A stretch of DNA of 64,000 nt from Methanobrevibacter ruminantium (GCA_004553595.1 SFKZ01000001.1:310001-374000), one strand, 5' to 3'; shown: positions 39,396 to 52,108, counted from the first letter of the stretch. Program-made: numbers and translations. The notes: generated by a model not told the origin, from the sequence alone.

Positions 39396-40376
39396 ATGTT
39401 TGATGTGAATGAGTTAAAAGAAAAGGTGTTGAATGGTTACAAAGTTACTAAGGAAGATGCAATGAATCTCATTGATGTTCCATTGGAAGATTTGACAAGT
39501 GCAGCAGATGAAATAAGAAAGTCATTTTGCCAAAACAGATTCGATGCTTGTATGTTAATCAATGTAAAAAGCGGCAGATGTAGTGAAAACTGCAAGTTCT
39601 GTGCTCAATCCGGTCATTATGATACTGATATAGACATCTATCCGCTTTTATCCAAAGAGGAATTGAAGGAAAGGTCATTGGCAATTTACAATTCTGGATT
39701 CAAAAGAATATCCTATGTCGCTTCAGGCAGAAAAGTTACTAAAAAGGACTTTGAAATAATGGCTGATCTCATTGAAGAGTTGAAAGAGGAAAATAGCGAT
39801 ATTAAGATTTGCGTTTCATTAGGACTTTTAACAAAAGACCAGATATCAACATTAAATGAGGTGGGTGTAGATAGGATTCATAACAATTTGGAAAGCTCAA
39901 GAAATTACTTTAAGGAAATCTGCACCACTCACTCCTATGATGAAAAGCTAGACACTATAGAAATGATTCACAGTGAAAATGTCATGATCTGCAGTGGTGG
40001 AATTTTTGGAATGGGTGAAAACTTTGAAGACCGGATCGACTTGGCACTTCAATTGAGAGAGTTTGGCGTCAAATCAATTCCAATAAATGTCTTGAATCCT
40101 ATAAAGGGAACCCCTGTTGAAAACAATGAAATATTGTCCAATGATGAAACCTGCAGAATAATTGCAATATTCAGATTCATCAATCCTGATGCATATATTC
40201 GTATGGCTGGTGGAAGAGCTCTCTTAGGAGACAATGGTAGAAAGGCATTCCAGTCAGGTGCAAATGCTGGAATTTTAGGAAATATGCTAACCACTCCGGG
40301 TGTGGAATTGGATAATGACTTGGAACTTTTGGAAGAATTGGGTTTTGAAATAACCTACTCAATAGAGGGGTTGTGA
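39396..40376 (+). CDS. bioB: Biotin synthase (radical SAM), possibly type II
   Basis: This 326-residue radical-SAM enzyme inserts sulfur into dethiobiotin. The 4Fe-4S motif CSENCKFC has Cys62, Cys66 and Cys69. Cysteines equivalent to two classical 2Fe-2S ligands appear in KICVSLG and MICSGG, and the arginine in AYIRMAGGRALLG. The first classical ligand, expected in the RFCMG-like strand, is absent: that strand reads RISYVASGRK. Two additional Cys lie just upstream, at about 45 and 52 (SFCQNRFDACMLIN). This pattern suggests a different auxiliary cluster. ATG at 39396 follows GTGGT; bioD follows after four bases. Confidence 0.92.
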   Translation: MFDVNELKEKVLNGYKVTKEDAMNLIDVPLEDLTSAADEIRKSFCQNRFDACMLINVKSGRCSENCKFCAQSGHYDTDIDIYPLLSKEELKERSLAIYNSGFKRISYVASGRKVTKKDFEIMADLIEELKEENSDIKICVSLGLLTKDQISTLNEVGVDRIHNNLESSRNYFKEICTTHSYDEKLDTIEMIHSENVMICSGGIFGMGENFEDRIDLALQLREFGVKSIPINVLNPIKGTPVENNEILSNDETCRIIAIFRFINPDAYIRMAGGRALLGDNGRKAFQSGANAGILGNMLTTPGVELDNDLELLEELGFEITYSIEGL

Positions 40377-40380
40377 TACT

Positions 40381-41079
40381 TTGTCTAAAGGACTGTTTGT
40401 AATTGGAACTGGAACAGATATTGGGAAAACTTATGTCACTGGATTATTGTTGAAGTATATTCGTGACAATGGGTATGATGCCACTTACTTTAAGGCAGCT
40501 TTAAGTGGGGCTATAAGGGATGAGAACGGTTCTTTGGTTCCTGGAGATGCTGTAGAAGTATTGGCAATGGCTGGTTTGGAGGAAGATACAGATTTCTTGG
40601 TTCCTTACATTTATGAGACTGCAGTTTCACCTCATCTTGCAAGTCAGATTGAAGGAAATCCTGTTGACTTAAGTGTGGTGAAAGATGTTTATGAAAGGGT
40701 ATCCCAAAAATATGACTACATCGTGATGGAAGGTAGTGGGGGAATAGTTTGTCCTATACGTTACGAAGGAAAAGGTCATGAGAACAACATCATGCTTGAG
40801 GACATAATAAAGTATCTTGGTCTTGATGTTATACTCATTGCAGATGCAGGACTTGGAACAATCAACTCAATTGTCACCACAGTTGAATATTTGAAAAACA
40901 GAAATATTCATGCATGCGGCATCATCATGAATAATTACAAGGATGAACTTATGGAAAATGACAATATCAAAATGGTTGAAGATCTTTGTAATGTTCCAGT
41001 AATAGCAAAAGTTTATCAAAATGATTTAAATCTAAGACTTGATGTAGATACTAAAGAATTGATTTCATATTTCAAATAA
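40381..41079 (+). CDS. bioD: Dethiobiotin synthetase
   Basis: This 232-residue ATP-dependent carboxylase closes the ureido ring of dethiobiotin from diaminopelargonate and CO2. The P-loop is FVIGTGTDIGKTYVTGLL at the N-terminus, followed by YFKAALSGA and VMEGSGGIVCPI. It starts with TTG at 40381; the ribosome site is probably GAGGGG or GTGAT in the end of bioB. The four-base gap implies coupling with bioB. Biotin is probably needed for pyruvate carboxylase. Confidence 0.95.
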   Translation: MSKGLFVIGTGTDIGKTYVTGLLLKYIRDNGYDATYFKAALSGAIRDENGSLVPGDAVEVLAMAGLEEDTDFLVPYIYETAVSPHLASQIEGNPVDLSVVKDVYERVSQKYDYIVMEGSGGIVCPIRYEGKGHENNIMLEDIIKYLGLDVILIADAGLGTINSIVTTVEYLKNRNIHACGIIMNNYKDELMENDNIKMVEDLCNVPVIAKVYQNDLNLRLDVDTKELISYFK

Positions 41080-41231
41080 TGCTATTCATTATATTGGAGA
41101 TAGCTATAATTATTTTATAGTCTTTCTCAATTTCTTTTTTTATTTTATATTTTATATCAATTAAACTTACACTTGTTTCATAGGCGATAATTTTCATTAA
41201 TTTTTTCTAACAATTTTCCATTTTTTTTTTT

Positions 41232-41308
41232 AATTTTCTTTTCATGAGAAAATTAATTTGTATTTTTTTTAATTTTCATTTTTTTAATTTTCTTTTCATG
41301 AGAAAATT
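41232..41308 (+). promoter_or_regulatory. Twin identical inverted repeats upstream of bioA
   Basis: Two identical 23-base sites, 41232-41254 and 41286-41308, each have arms AATTTTC and GAAAATT around TTTTCATGA. Their centres are 54 bases apart, 140-220 bases before bioA. They could be regulator sites controlling biotin genes, or a duplicated terminator after bioD. The rest of 41080-41449 is AT-rich, with AAGG just before the bioA ATG. Confidence 0.4.
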
Positions 41309-41449
41309 ATTTTGTATATTGTATATTTTCTATTCAAGATAAAAAAATTAAAAATTTATTTAATATAAAGTCTAATCTTATAATAGAGTTTAGAATTAAA
41401 TTTTAAAAACTATTTTTAGAAAAATTATTATCAAATATAAGGTTTTAAT

Positions 41450-42802
41450 ATGAATGAAAGTGAAAAATGTGCAAAAAAGGATTTGGCTCATATTTGGCAT
41501 CCTGCTTCTCAGATGAAAGACTACGAAGATTTTCCGCCAATAATAATTGACCATGGAAAAGGTGTTAAGCTATATGATGTAGATGGCAAGGAGTATATAG
41601 ACATTATCAGCTCCTGGTGGTGCAATTTGCTTGGACACTGCAATGATGAGGTTAGTGATACTCTCAAAAGTCAAGTGGATAAGTTGGATCATGTTCTTTT
41701 TGCTAACTTTTCACACAAAACAATTATTGAATTGTCAGAGCGTTTAATCAAGGTAATGCCAGAGGGACTTAACAAGTTCAGTTTTGTTGACAATGGTTCA
41801 GCATCCATAGAATGTGCTCTCAAAATGGCTTTTCAATATTGTGCACAGAATGGAAAGGATCATAAGAAACGTTTCATGTGCTTTACTGATGCTTATCATG
41901 GAGAAACTTTAGGTGCATTGTCTGTTGGTGCATTGGATGAATATTCTAAGGTATTTGAGCCAATCATGATAGATACAATCAAGGTTCAGGCACCGGATTG
42001 TTACAGATGTCCATACAATAAGCATAGGGATAGTTGTGATTGTGAATGTTTTGAGAATGCGGAGAAGGTGTTTGCAGAGTTTGGTCATGAAACCTGTGCT
42101 ATGATAATCGAGCCATTGATTCAAGGCAGTGCAGGAATGAAGATTTATCCTCCATTATATCTTAAAAAACTTAGGGAACTTTGTGACTTGTATGATGTGC
42201 TCTTGATTGCAGATGAGATAGCTACCGGTTTTGGAAGAACAGGCAAGATGTTTGCAGTGGACCATGCAGGAATAAGTCCAGATATAATGTGCATTTCCAA
42301 AGGGCTTACAAACGGTTATATGGCAATGGCAGTTTGTGTAAGTACCGATGAAATTTATAATGGATTTTACGGAGATTATTCTGATAATGTTGCTTTCATG
42401 CATAGTCACACTTATGCTGGAAATCCACTTGCTGCAAGTGTTGCCAATGCTACATTAAAGATTATAGAAAGAGACAATATTCTTGAAGAGGCTAATGAAA
42501 AGGCAATTTGGCTTAACAATCGTTTCCATGAAATATTTGATGGTCATCCGAATGTAGGTGAAATCAGACAGATGGGACTCATCAATGCAATCGAACTCGT
42601 TGAGGACAAGAAGTCTAAAAAAGGATTTGATTCATCAGAAAGGATAGGCTATAAAATCTATAGGGAAGCATTGAAACAAGGATTGATGCTTAGGCCTTTA
42701 GGTAATGTAATGTACTTCAATCCGCCTTTGGTAATTACAAAAGAAGAGCTCGATGAATCTTTAAGAATCTGTAAAGAAGCTATTGATTCTGTATTGTTGT
42801 AA
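41450..42802 (+). CDS. bioA: Adenosylmethionine-8-amino-7-oxononanoate aminotransferase
   Basis: This 450-residue class III PLP aminotransferase converts KAPA to diaminopelargonate, the step before BioD. The N-terminal HIWHPASQMKDYEDFPP matches the BioA substrate region; SSWWCNLLGH, the glycine-rich FVDNGSASIECALKMA, LLIADEIATGFGRTG and the PLP lysine in CISKGLTNGYMAMAV are all seen. A Cys-rich segment (CYRCPYNKHRDSCDCEC, about residues 184-200) is unusual. bioF and pimeloyl-forming genes are not in the window. Confidence 0.94.
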   Translation: MNESEKCAKKDLAHIWHPASQMKDYEDFPPIIIDHGKGVKLYDVDGKEYIDIISSWWCNLLGHCNDEVSDTLKSQVDKLDHVLFANFSHKTIIELSERLIKVMPEGLNKFSFVDNGSASIECALKMAFQYCAQNGKDHKKRFMCFTDAYHGETLGALSVGALDEYSKVFEPIMIDTIKVQAPDCYRCPYNKHRDSCDCECFENAEKVFAEFGHETCAMIIEPLIQGSAGMKIYPPLYLKKLRELCDLYDVLLIADEIATGFGRTGKMFAVDHAGISPDIMCISKGLTNGYMAMAVCVSTDEIYNGFYGDYSDNVAFMHSHTYAGNPLAASVANATLKIIERDNILEEANEKAIWLNNRFHEIFDGHPNVGEIRQMGLINAIELVEDKKSKKGFDSSERIGYKIYREALKQGLMLRPLGNVMYFNPPLVITKEELDESLRICKEAIDSVLL

Positions 42803-42865
42803 AAACAGTAAAAAAAGATTGATAGCGTATATAATTTATTATTTTTTTTTAAAAAAGAAAAGAAG

Positions 42866-42888
42866 AATAGCTATTTAAAATAGCTATT
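42866..42888. terminator. Hairpin between convergent bioA and leuS
   Basis: AATAGCTATT, TAA, AATAGCTATT: each arm is self-complementary and the arms pair with each other over ten bases. It lies about 64 bases after the bioA stop, with T/A tracts on both sides, so it could act in both directions. Inferred terminator. Confidence 0.45.
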
Positions 42889-42949
42889 AATTACTTATTT
42901 TTATTAATTTATTTTTTATCTATTTTTAACTATTTGTCATGTTTTAACA

Positions 42950-43000
42950 GCACTCAAAAAGTTTTGGTCAAGGTTTTGACCGAAGGTCAAAAGCTTGGAG
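42950..43000 (-). terminator. Hairpin element after leuS (family copy F)
   Basis: Read on the minus strand: CCAAG immediately after the stop, inner TTTTGACC/GGTCAAAA with loop TTC, then CCTTGACCAAAACTTTTTG. On the plus strand the outer arms are 42969-42972 and 42994-42997 and the inner arms 42974-42981 and 42985-42992. The C/C internal loop matches copy D. It starts within three bases of the stop. Confidence 0.7.
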
Positions 43001-45874
<2,874 letters not shown>

Positions 45875-46002
45875 TAAATCACCATTTTTATTTTGATAAT
45901 TTGATAATCATAAATTATAATTTAAAAATTATATTCAAATTAATAAGCATATAAATTAATTAAATAATTAATAAATCATATTAATTTATATTTATTATTT
46001 TT

Positions 46003-46070
46003 ATTAAATATAAAATTTTCATTAAATATAAAATTTTCATTAAATATTCATTAAATATTCATTAAATTAT
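46003..46070. repeat. Short AT-rich tandem repeats between leuS and the Get3-like gene
   Basis: Two identical 18-base units (ATTAAATATAAAATTTTC, 46003-46020 and 46021-46038) are followed by two 11-base units (ATTAAATATTC, 46039-46060) and a partial one. The divergent gap 45875-46228 otherwise holds a probable TATA box (TTTATATGT, 46149-46157) and the GGAGGG ribosome site for the plus-strand gene. Confidence 0.75.
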
Positions 46071-46210
46071 TGAAATTAATTAAAAAATTAGTTTTTTGTT
46101 TTGTGTAATCCTTTTTATTTTAAGGGAATTTTTTTAAAAAAGATAAACTTTATATGTAAGAAGAATAAAATAACTTATTGTTACTAAAACTTTTTAGATA
46201 ATTTAACTAA

Positions 46211-47236
<1,026 letters not shown>

Positions 47237-47305
47237 TCTGCTTTTTGAGCCTGCGGCTCAAAAAATTTGACCAAAACTTTTTCACTAGTTGGAGTATCCT
47301 CTCTT
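47237..47305 (+). terminator. Hairpin element after the Get3-like gene (family copy G)
   Basis: Inner stem TTTTTGAGCC (47242-47251)/GGCTCAAAAA (47255-47264), loop TGC, then TTTGACCAAAACTTTTTC and TAGTTGGAGTAT, the start of a degenerate second hairpin, ending in CTTTTTTTA. The outer stem is weak in this copy. Confidence 0.65.
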
Positions 47306-47337
47306 TCTAGTTTCTTTTTTTATATTTTTTTATTTTA

Positions 47338-47817
47338 TTAACTTGGTTTGCAAACACAGTATTGGCAAGTGTAATAATCTTTAGCAATCTTTGATTGCTC
47401 TTCTTTTATGTCGCAATAGTATACTGTTTCACCATCTTTTTCTTCACCAAATACTGTTTTTCCATTGTGCATATCTATTTCAATTGGATGTAATGGCCTT
47501 TTTGCGATCAAACTTAAGTAAATGCAAGTATAAGTTATGAATCTTTTAAATTCTTCTTCACTTTCAGGAGAGCATCCTTCAAAGGATCTGCCAATTCATC
47601 TTTAATGTCATTTACCAATTTTTCATCGATTTCTATATTGCTCTCATCATTCATCAATATTCAATTCCATAATCTCCTTATAGTTTTGAATATGGAAATT
47701 GGCATGTAGTTTGGATGTCTGATCAGTGTTTTCATCCCTTGCTCTTTCCTCAAATGTGGCAATATCAAAATCCTTAATGTTTTCCTTTATTTCTTCCAAT
47801 AAGTCTCGTGTTTTCAT
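47338..47817 (-). pseudogene. DUF2115-like gene broken by two frameshifts
   Basis: The ATG (47815-47817) overlaps the tag stop as ATGA, so this is the second gene of that operon. Frame 1 gives 56 residues (MKTRDLLEEIKENIKDFDIA to NYKEIMELNIDE) and stops at 47647-47649. A second frame opens with ATG at 47654 (MNDESNIEIDEKLVNDIKDE) and stops at 47535. A third continues through FKRFITYTCIYLSLIAKRPL, HPIEIDMHNGKTVFG and YYTCQYCVCKPS to the TAA at 47338-47340. The last part resembles the DUF2115/UPF0305 C-terminus (KRPLHP then a final CxxC). Two base changes would restore one gene of about 155 codons. Decay or sequencing error. Confidence 0.6.
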
Positions 47818-48374
47818 TTCAATTCCTCGTATCTAAAGCATTCATGAATATGATTATTTATTACTCCAATTGACTCCAAGTAGGAGTATATTATTGTGGT
47901 TCCAACAAATTTCATTCCCCTTTTCTTCAAGTCCTTAGCTATTTCATCTGAGAGAGGAGAGTTGGTCAAATAGTTTTCTTCAGTATCAATCAATATTTCA
48001 TTGCCTGTAAAGTGCCAGATGTATTCCGAGAAAGAGCCATATTCCTTTTGTATCTCAATAAAGATCTTTGCATTGTTGATTGCAGCAGTTATCTTTCCCT
48101 TATGTCTGATTATCCCTGCATTGTTTCTTAGCTCTTCTATCTTCTTCGCATCGTATGAGGCTACCTTTTCAACATCAAAATTGTCAAAGGCCTCCTTGAA
48201 GTTTTCACGTTTCTTCAATATTGTAATCCATGCAAGTCCTGCCTGAAATGATTCAAGAACAAGCATTTCAAAGAGTTCCCTGTCATCGTAAGTTGGAACT
48301 CCCCATTTCTCATCATGATACTTCACATATATTTCTTCTACATCTTCAGCCCACGGGCAACGTTTTTCACTCAT
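47814..48374 (-). CDS. tag: DNA-3-methyladenine glycosylase I
   Basis: This 186-residue base-excision enzyme removes 3-methyladenine. CPWAEDVEEIYVKYHDEKWGVP at the N-terminus gives the zinc ligands Cys6 and a His, and NNHIHECFRY near the C-terminus supplies the others. The helix-hairpin-helix core is FEMLVLESFQAGLAWITIL. ATG at 48374 follows GAGGT. It is divergent from the endoQ gene across about 145 bases, so two DNA-damage genes share one promoter region. Confidence 0.94.
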   Translation of the reverse strand: MSEKRCPWAEDVEEIYVKYHDEKWGVPTYDDRELFEMLVLESFQAGLAWITILKKRENFKEAFDNFDVEKVASYDAKKIEELRNNAGIIRHKGKITAAINNAKIFIEIQKEYGSFSEYIWHFTGNEILIDTEENYLTNSPLSDEIAKDLKKRGMKFVGTTIIYSYLESIGVINNHIHECFRYEELK

Positions 48375-48518
48375 ACCTCAATCACTTTTAAATTTCTAAG
48401 ATAAGTTATAGAGTAAATTTATGAATTTCTTTTACTTTATTAAATATTTGTTTCCAAATATTTATTATTTTATTCTTGTTAAAAATTATTTATATTAAAA
48501 AATCAAAATCATAATTAT

Positions 48519-49709
48519 ATGTTGGTTAATGCAGATTTACATACTCACAGTTGCTTCTCAGCAGCTACTTCAAAGGATATGGTTATTAACAATATAGCTC
48601 CAAAATCCCGTGAGAAGGGATTGGACCTAGTTGGAACTGGGGATGCTTTTCATCCTAAATGGCTTGATATTGTAGCTGAAAGCACAGAATATAATGGAGA
48701 TGGAATTTACTCCCATAATGATTGTGATTTCATATTGACAACTGAGGTTGAAGCTCAACACAAGATCCACCATGTAATCATTTTGCCGAATATTGAAGTT
48801 GCTCGTGAGCTTTCAGAAAAGCTGGTCTCTCCAAACAAGTATATCGATGGAAGGCCAAGAAGCCCTTTAAGCGGCGCTGAACTCTTTGAGCTCGTGAAAG
48901 AGTATGATTGCATGATCGGTCCAGCTCATTCATTCACTCCCTGGACAGGAATGTATAAGACTTATGACAGCATTTATGACTGTTATGAAAAGGCACCTGA
49001 TTTCGTTGAATTAGGGTTGTCTGCAGATACAGATATGGCTGATACTGTAAAGGAACTCGCTGATTTTGTATTCTTGACCAATTCTGATGCCCATTCACCA
49101 TGGCCTCACAGATTAGGAAGGGAATTCAATCAAATAGGGATGGAAGACATTTCATATACATCACTTCAAAAGGCGCTGAAGCACAAGACCGTTAAGGCAA
49201 ATTATGGCCTTCTTCCCAATTTGGGAAAGTATCATATGACTGCATGCACAAAATGCTATAAGATCATAGACCCTGAAATTGCCAAATCCAATGGAATGAA
49301 ATGTTCCTGTGGAGGCAGGATCAAGAAGGGAGTGGACTTTAGAATAAGTGAAATCGCAGATTACAAAGAGCCTCATCATCCAAGCCATAGGCCTCCTTAT
49401 GTTCATCTGATGCCTCTTGCTGAAATAATCAGCATGATCTATGATAAGGGGATTACAACCAAAACCGTTCAAGGGGTTTGGCAGAAATTGATTGATGCAT
49501 ATGGTCCTGAAATTGATGTTTTAATAAACACTCCTTTAGAGGATATTTCAAAAATGGACGATAAGGTAGCTCTTGGAATAGAAGGATTCAGGAATAAGAC
49601 ATTAAATGTTGTTCCTGGTGGCGGAGGCAAATATGGTGAAATATCTTTCAATGAGGACTTTAAGAAACATGGAAAGGCTGAAAAAATAGTAACTTTAGAT
49701 TATTTTTAA
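48519..49709 (+). CDS. Endonuclease Q family PHP-domain nuclease
   Basis: 396 residues. The PHP metal site is seen in NADLHTHSCFSAATS, VGTGDAFHPKWLD, TTEVEAQHKIHH, GPAHSFTPW and TNSDAHSPWPHRLGREF. A zinc-binding segment follows (CTKCYKII and MKCSCGGRIKKG), then a C-terminal domain ending VVPGGGGKYGEI. This matches the EndoQ family, which nicks DNA 5' to deaminated bases. No ribosome site precedes ATG 48519. A TATA-like TTTATATTA at 48489-48497 lies about 26 bases before it, predicting a leaderless mRNA. Confidence 0.88.
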   Translation: MLVNADLHTHSCFSAATSKDMVINNIAPKSREKGLDLVGTGDAFHPKWLDIVAESTEYNGDGIYSHNDCDFILTTEVEAQHKIHHVIILPNIEVARELSEKLVSPNKYIDGRPRSPLSGAELFELVKEYDCMIGPAHSFTPWTGMYKTYDSIYDCYEKAPDFVELGLSADTDMADTVKELADFVFLTNSDAHSPWPHRLGREFNQIGMEDISYTSLQKALKHKTVKANYGLLPNLGKYHMTACTKCYKIIDPEIAKSNGMKCSCGGRIKKGVDFRISEIADYKEPHHPSHRPPYVHLMPLAEIISMIYDKGITTKTVQGVWQKLIDAYGPEIDVLINTPLEDISKMDDKVALGIEGFRNKTLNVVPGGGGKYGEISFNEDFKKHGKAEKIVTLDYF

Positions 49710-49763
49710 ATGCTCTTTTTAAAACAAGATGGTAAAATTAGTAGCTTCGATTGTTTTTAAAAG

Positions 49764-49838
49764 CAGGCTTGGCGGGATTTGAACCCGCGGTCTTTAGATT
49801 AGGAGTCTAACGCCTTATCCAAACTGGGCTACAAGCCT
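49764..49838 (-). tRNA. tRNA-Arg (anticodon CCU)
   Basis: Minus-strand cloverleaf: acceptor AGGCTTG/CAAGCCT, discriminator G, anticodon stem TTAGA/TCTAA with loop CTCCTAA (anticodon CCT), and T arm GCGGG-TTCAAAT-CCCGC. No encoded CCA and no intron. It reads AGG. Confidence 0.95.
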
Positions 49839-49919
49839 ATATCATTTCTTAAACTGCTTAAGATATCTTAAGTAGTTTTCTTTTGTAATTATAATAAAAA
49901 ATAGTAAAAATAGTAATAG

Positions 49920-49995
<76 letters not shown>

Positions 49996-50260
49996 TATAT
50001 ACAACATTTAATAATATGTTTATTATGATATATAAAACTATCGTAAAGAATAGTCTTTTTTTAAATTAAAAATTCTAATAAGTTTAAATTGATTAAACTG
50101 TATTATTAATAAAAATAATTTATGAAAACAAATTGAATAAATGAAATAAAAAAGAAAATAAAAAACTAAAAAATAAATTAATTGGTAATTCAATTTTTTA
50201 GCATTTATTCTTGTTTGTTCAATACTGTTTAATTTTTGTTAAGCTTAATTTTTTAATCAC

Positions 50261-50785
50261 TTATTGGCTGTTGGTCTCATTATCTGAACCATCGCTTGAG
50301 TCAGTGTTGTTACCTTTTTCAGGTACAACTTCATCACTCCAAGCACCTTCTAAAACAGTTCCAGTACCAGATCCAACAAGCACATAACCAGTACGACCTT
50401 TAGCATCTTTTAAAAGGCAAGTGTAATAACCATGAGAATTGTATTTAACACTGTAACACCAGGAACCTTCCCATCCTTGAGCTTCAGCAATCTTTTTAGC
50501 TTTTTCAGGGCTTACATTATGTTTGCCAGAAGAACTTGAGCTTGAGCTGCTGCTTGAAGAGCTGCTGGTTCCACTGCTTGAACCGCTATTGTCACCAGTT
50601 CCAGTTCCGTTTCCATCAAGGCCAGTAGAATTATTTCCTATTCCTGTATTTCCTTGGTCATCAGGTGTAAAACCTGAAAGGTCATTGAATACACTATTGC
50701 TATCATTTGTTAATCCATATGCAGTTACTCCCGCAGCGATACACAATACGATAACAACAGAAATAATAATGCTTGAATTGTCCAT
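50261..50785 (-). CDS. Membrane-anchored Ser-rich protein, paralogue 1
   Basis: 174 residues. An N-terminal hydrophobic segment (SSIIISVVIVLCIAAGVTAYG, about 4-24) is followed by SNSVFNDLSGFTPDD, a Gly/Ser/Asn/Thr-rich linker with a run of 13 Ser, a folded-looking domain (SPEKAKKIAEAQGWEGSWCY to YVLVGSGTGTVLEG) resembling a single PepSY-like unit, and a polar tail. The N-terminus acts as an uncleaved anchor or pilin-like signal; the rest is probably extracellular. ATG at 50785 follows GAGGTGG. The neighbour at 51053-51577 is a paralogue. No function is recognised. Confidence 0.72.
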   Translation of the reverse strand: MDNSSIIISVVIVLCIAAGVTAYGLTNDSNSVFNDLSGFTPDDQGNTGIGNNSTGLDGNGTGTGDNSGSSSGTSSSSSSSSSSSSSGKHNVSPEKAKKIAEAQGWEGSWCYSVKYNSHGYYTCLLKDAKGRTGYVLVGSGTGTVLEGAWSDEVVPEKGNNTDSSDGSDNETNSQ

Positions 50786-51052
50786 ATTTCCACCTCTTTT
50801 AGAATATCTTAAAAAAGATTTGCAATATTTTTATAAAATTTCTATGAATGTAATATTTTGTAAAATCACTTCATCAATTATTTTTAAATTGATAATATAG
50901 TATATTTTAGTATCAATATATTATAAATTTATTCATTTTCATTGATTTCACTTAAAAAAGGTTTATAATACTAAAAAAAGTTCTTTAAAAAAAGCAATTG
51001 AAAAGTTAAAAGGTAAGGAATAAACATAAAGATTATTCCTCAAAATAAAAGT

Positions 51053-51577
51053 TTATACTTTTCCTAAGTTTTCACCAGAGTAACTGATTGCAATTGCATC
51101 TACAACAGTTCCATTTGCATCTGAAATATAGCAGATGTATTGAGTTCCGTCATCCTTAACGTTGCTTACATATGCTCCTGCTTCTCCGATAAAACTGGAA
51201 GCAACTGATTTAGCTTGGGCAGCACTTATTTTGCTTTGGCCTTGCCCTCCGGAGCCTCCAGAATTGCCTCCAGATCCTGAACTTGAGCCGGATCCAGATC
51301 CTGAGCCAGAGTTGCTGCCTCCGTTAGAATGTGTTCCTCCACTGCTTCCACTGGAACCTGAACTTCCTCCGTTGGAAACATCTGACCCAGTTCCATCACC
51401 GGAATTATCTCCAAACAAATTGCCAATTCTATTATCTTGAGAACTTGAACTGTCTGGGGAGAATCCAGTCAAATCATTGAATACTGCATTATCTCCTTCG
51501 CTTATTCCATATGCAGTTACTCCTGCTGCGATACATAATACAATAATTACGGATATGATTATATTTGAATTGTCCAT
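51053..51577 (-). CDS. Membrane-anchored Gly/Ser-rich protein, paralogue 2
   Basis: 174 residues, the same length as the neighbour. MDNSNIIISVIIVLCIAAG then VTAYGISEGDNAVFNDLTGF aligns almost exactly with the paralogue's start. The linker is Gly/Ser-rich rather than poly-Ser, and the C-terminal domain (ISAAQAKSVASSFIGEAG to GTVVDAIAISYSGENLGKV) fits a PepSY-like unit. ATG at 51577 has the strong site GAAGGAGGTGA. The pair are tandem duplicates whose anchors stayed conserved while linkers diverged. Probable secreted or cell-wall-spanning sensors or inhibitors, by inference only. Confidence 0.72.
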   Translation of the reverse strand: MDNSNIIISVIIVLCIAAGVTAYGISEGDNAVFNDLTGFSPDSSSSQDNRIGNLFGDNSGDGTGSDVSNGGSSGSSGSSGGTHSNGGSNSGSGSGSGSSSGSGGNSGGSGGQGQSKISAAQAKSVASSFIGEAGAYVSNVKDDGTQYICYISDANGTVVDAIAISYSGENLGKV

Positions 51578-51787
51578 TCTTTCACCTCCTTCAATTAGAA
51601 GAATATTTTTATAAATTTGAATTAATTGGTTTTTTAAATTGAATTTAAAAAAAATTAAACAATTGTATATTATTATTGTATATTATCTTAAATATATCTT
51701 TCCTAAAAAATTTTTCTATTTTATCATATTTTTTAAAGGTCTATCATTGAATTTTTCATAAGATTATTCATTGATTTTTTTTAAAAA

Positions 51788-51852
51788 TTTCTATAAAAAT
51801 CCCTATAAAAATCTCTATTAAAATCTCTATTAAAAAAATCTATTAAAAATTT
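51788..51852. repeat. Degenerate tandem repeat of about 13 bases in the region before frhA
   Basis: About five imperfect copies of CTAT(A/T)AAAAATC(C/T) lie in a row. The whole 51578-52246 gap, the longest here without a gene, is AT-rich and otherwise contains only the frh promoter and possible operator. I see no small gene or tRNA in it. Confidence 0.6.
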
Positions 51853-52108
51853 AATTTTTTGCATGATTTTTTAAATGATAAATCTTGTTTTTTCATGCAA
51901 AATTTCTAATTCATTTTTTCTTAAAAAGTAATACATTTTATAAGAAAATTCATAAAAAACTAAAAAAATTTATCATCATGTATTTGTCATGATTAATCAT
52001 TTTTATTTTTTAGCTTAACCTAATTAATTGATTTTATATCGTGCCTATGGACTTATTTTTTTGACTTTTCAAGAATTCTTAACGAATTTTTGATTTTTTG
52101 TCTAAATT

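Noticed and set aside
50523-50900. Plus-strand open frame opposite the Ser-rich protein (Glu/Leu/Pro-rich)
   Set aside because: It is the antisense of the poly-Ser and Gly/Ser codons of the minus-strand gene, with no ribosome site and unnatural composition.
51162-51440. Pro/Glu/Leu-rich plus-strand open frame opposite the second anchored protein
   Set aside because: Same artefact: the reverse complement of Gly/Ser-rich coding sequence.
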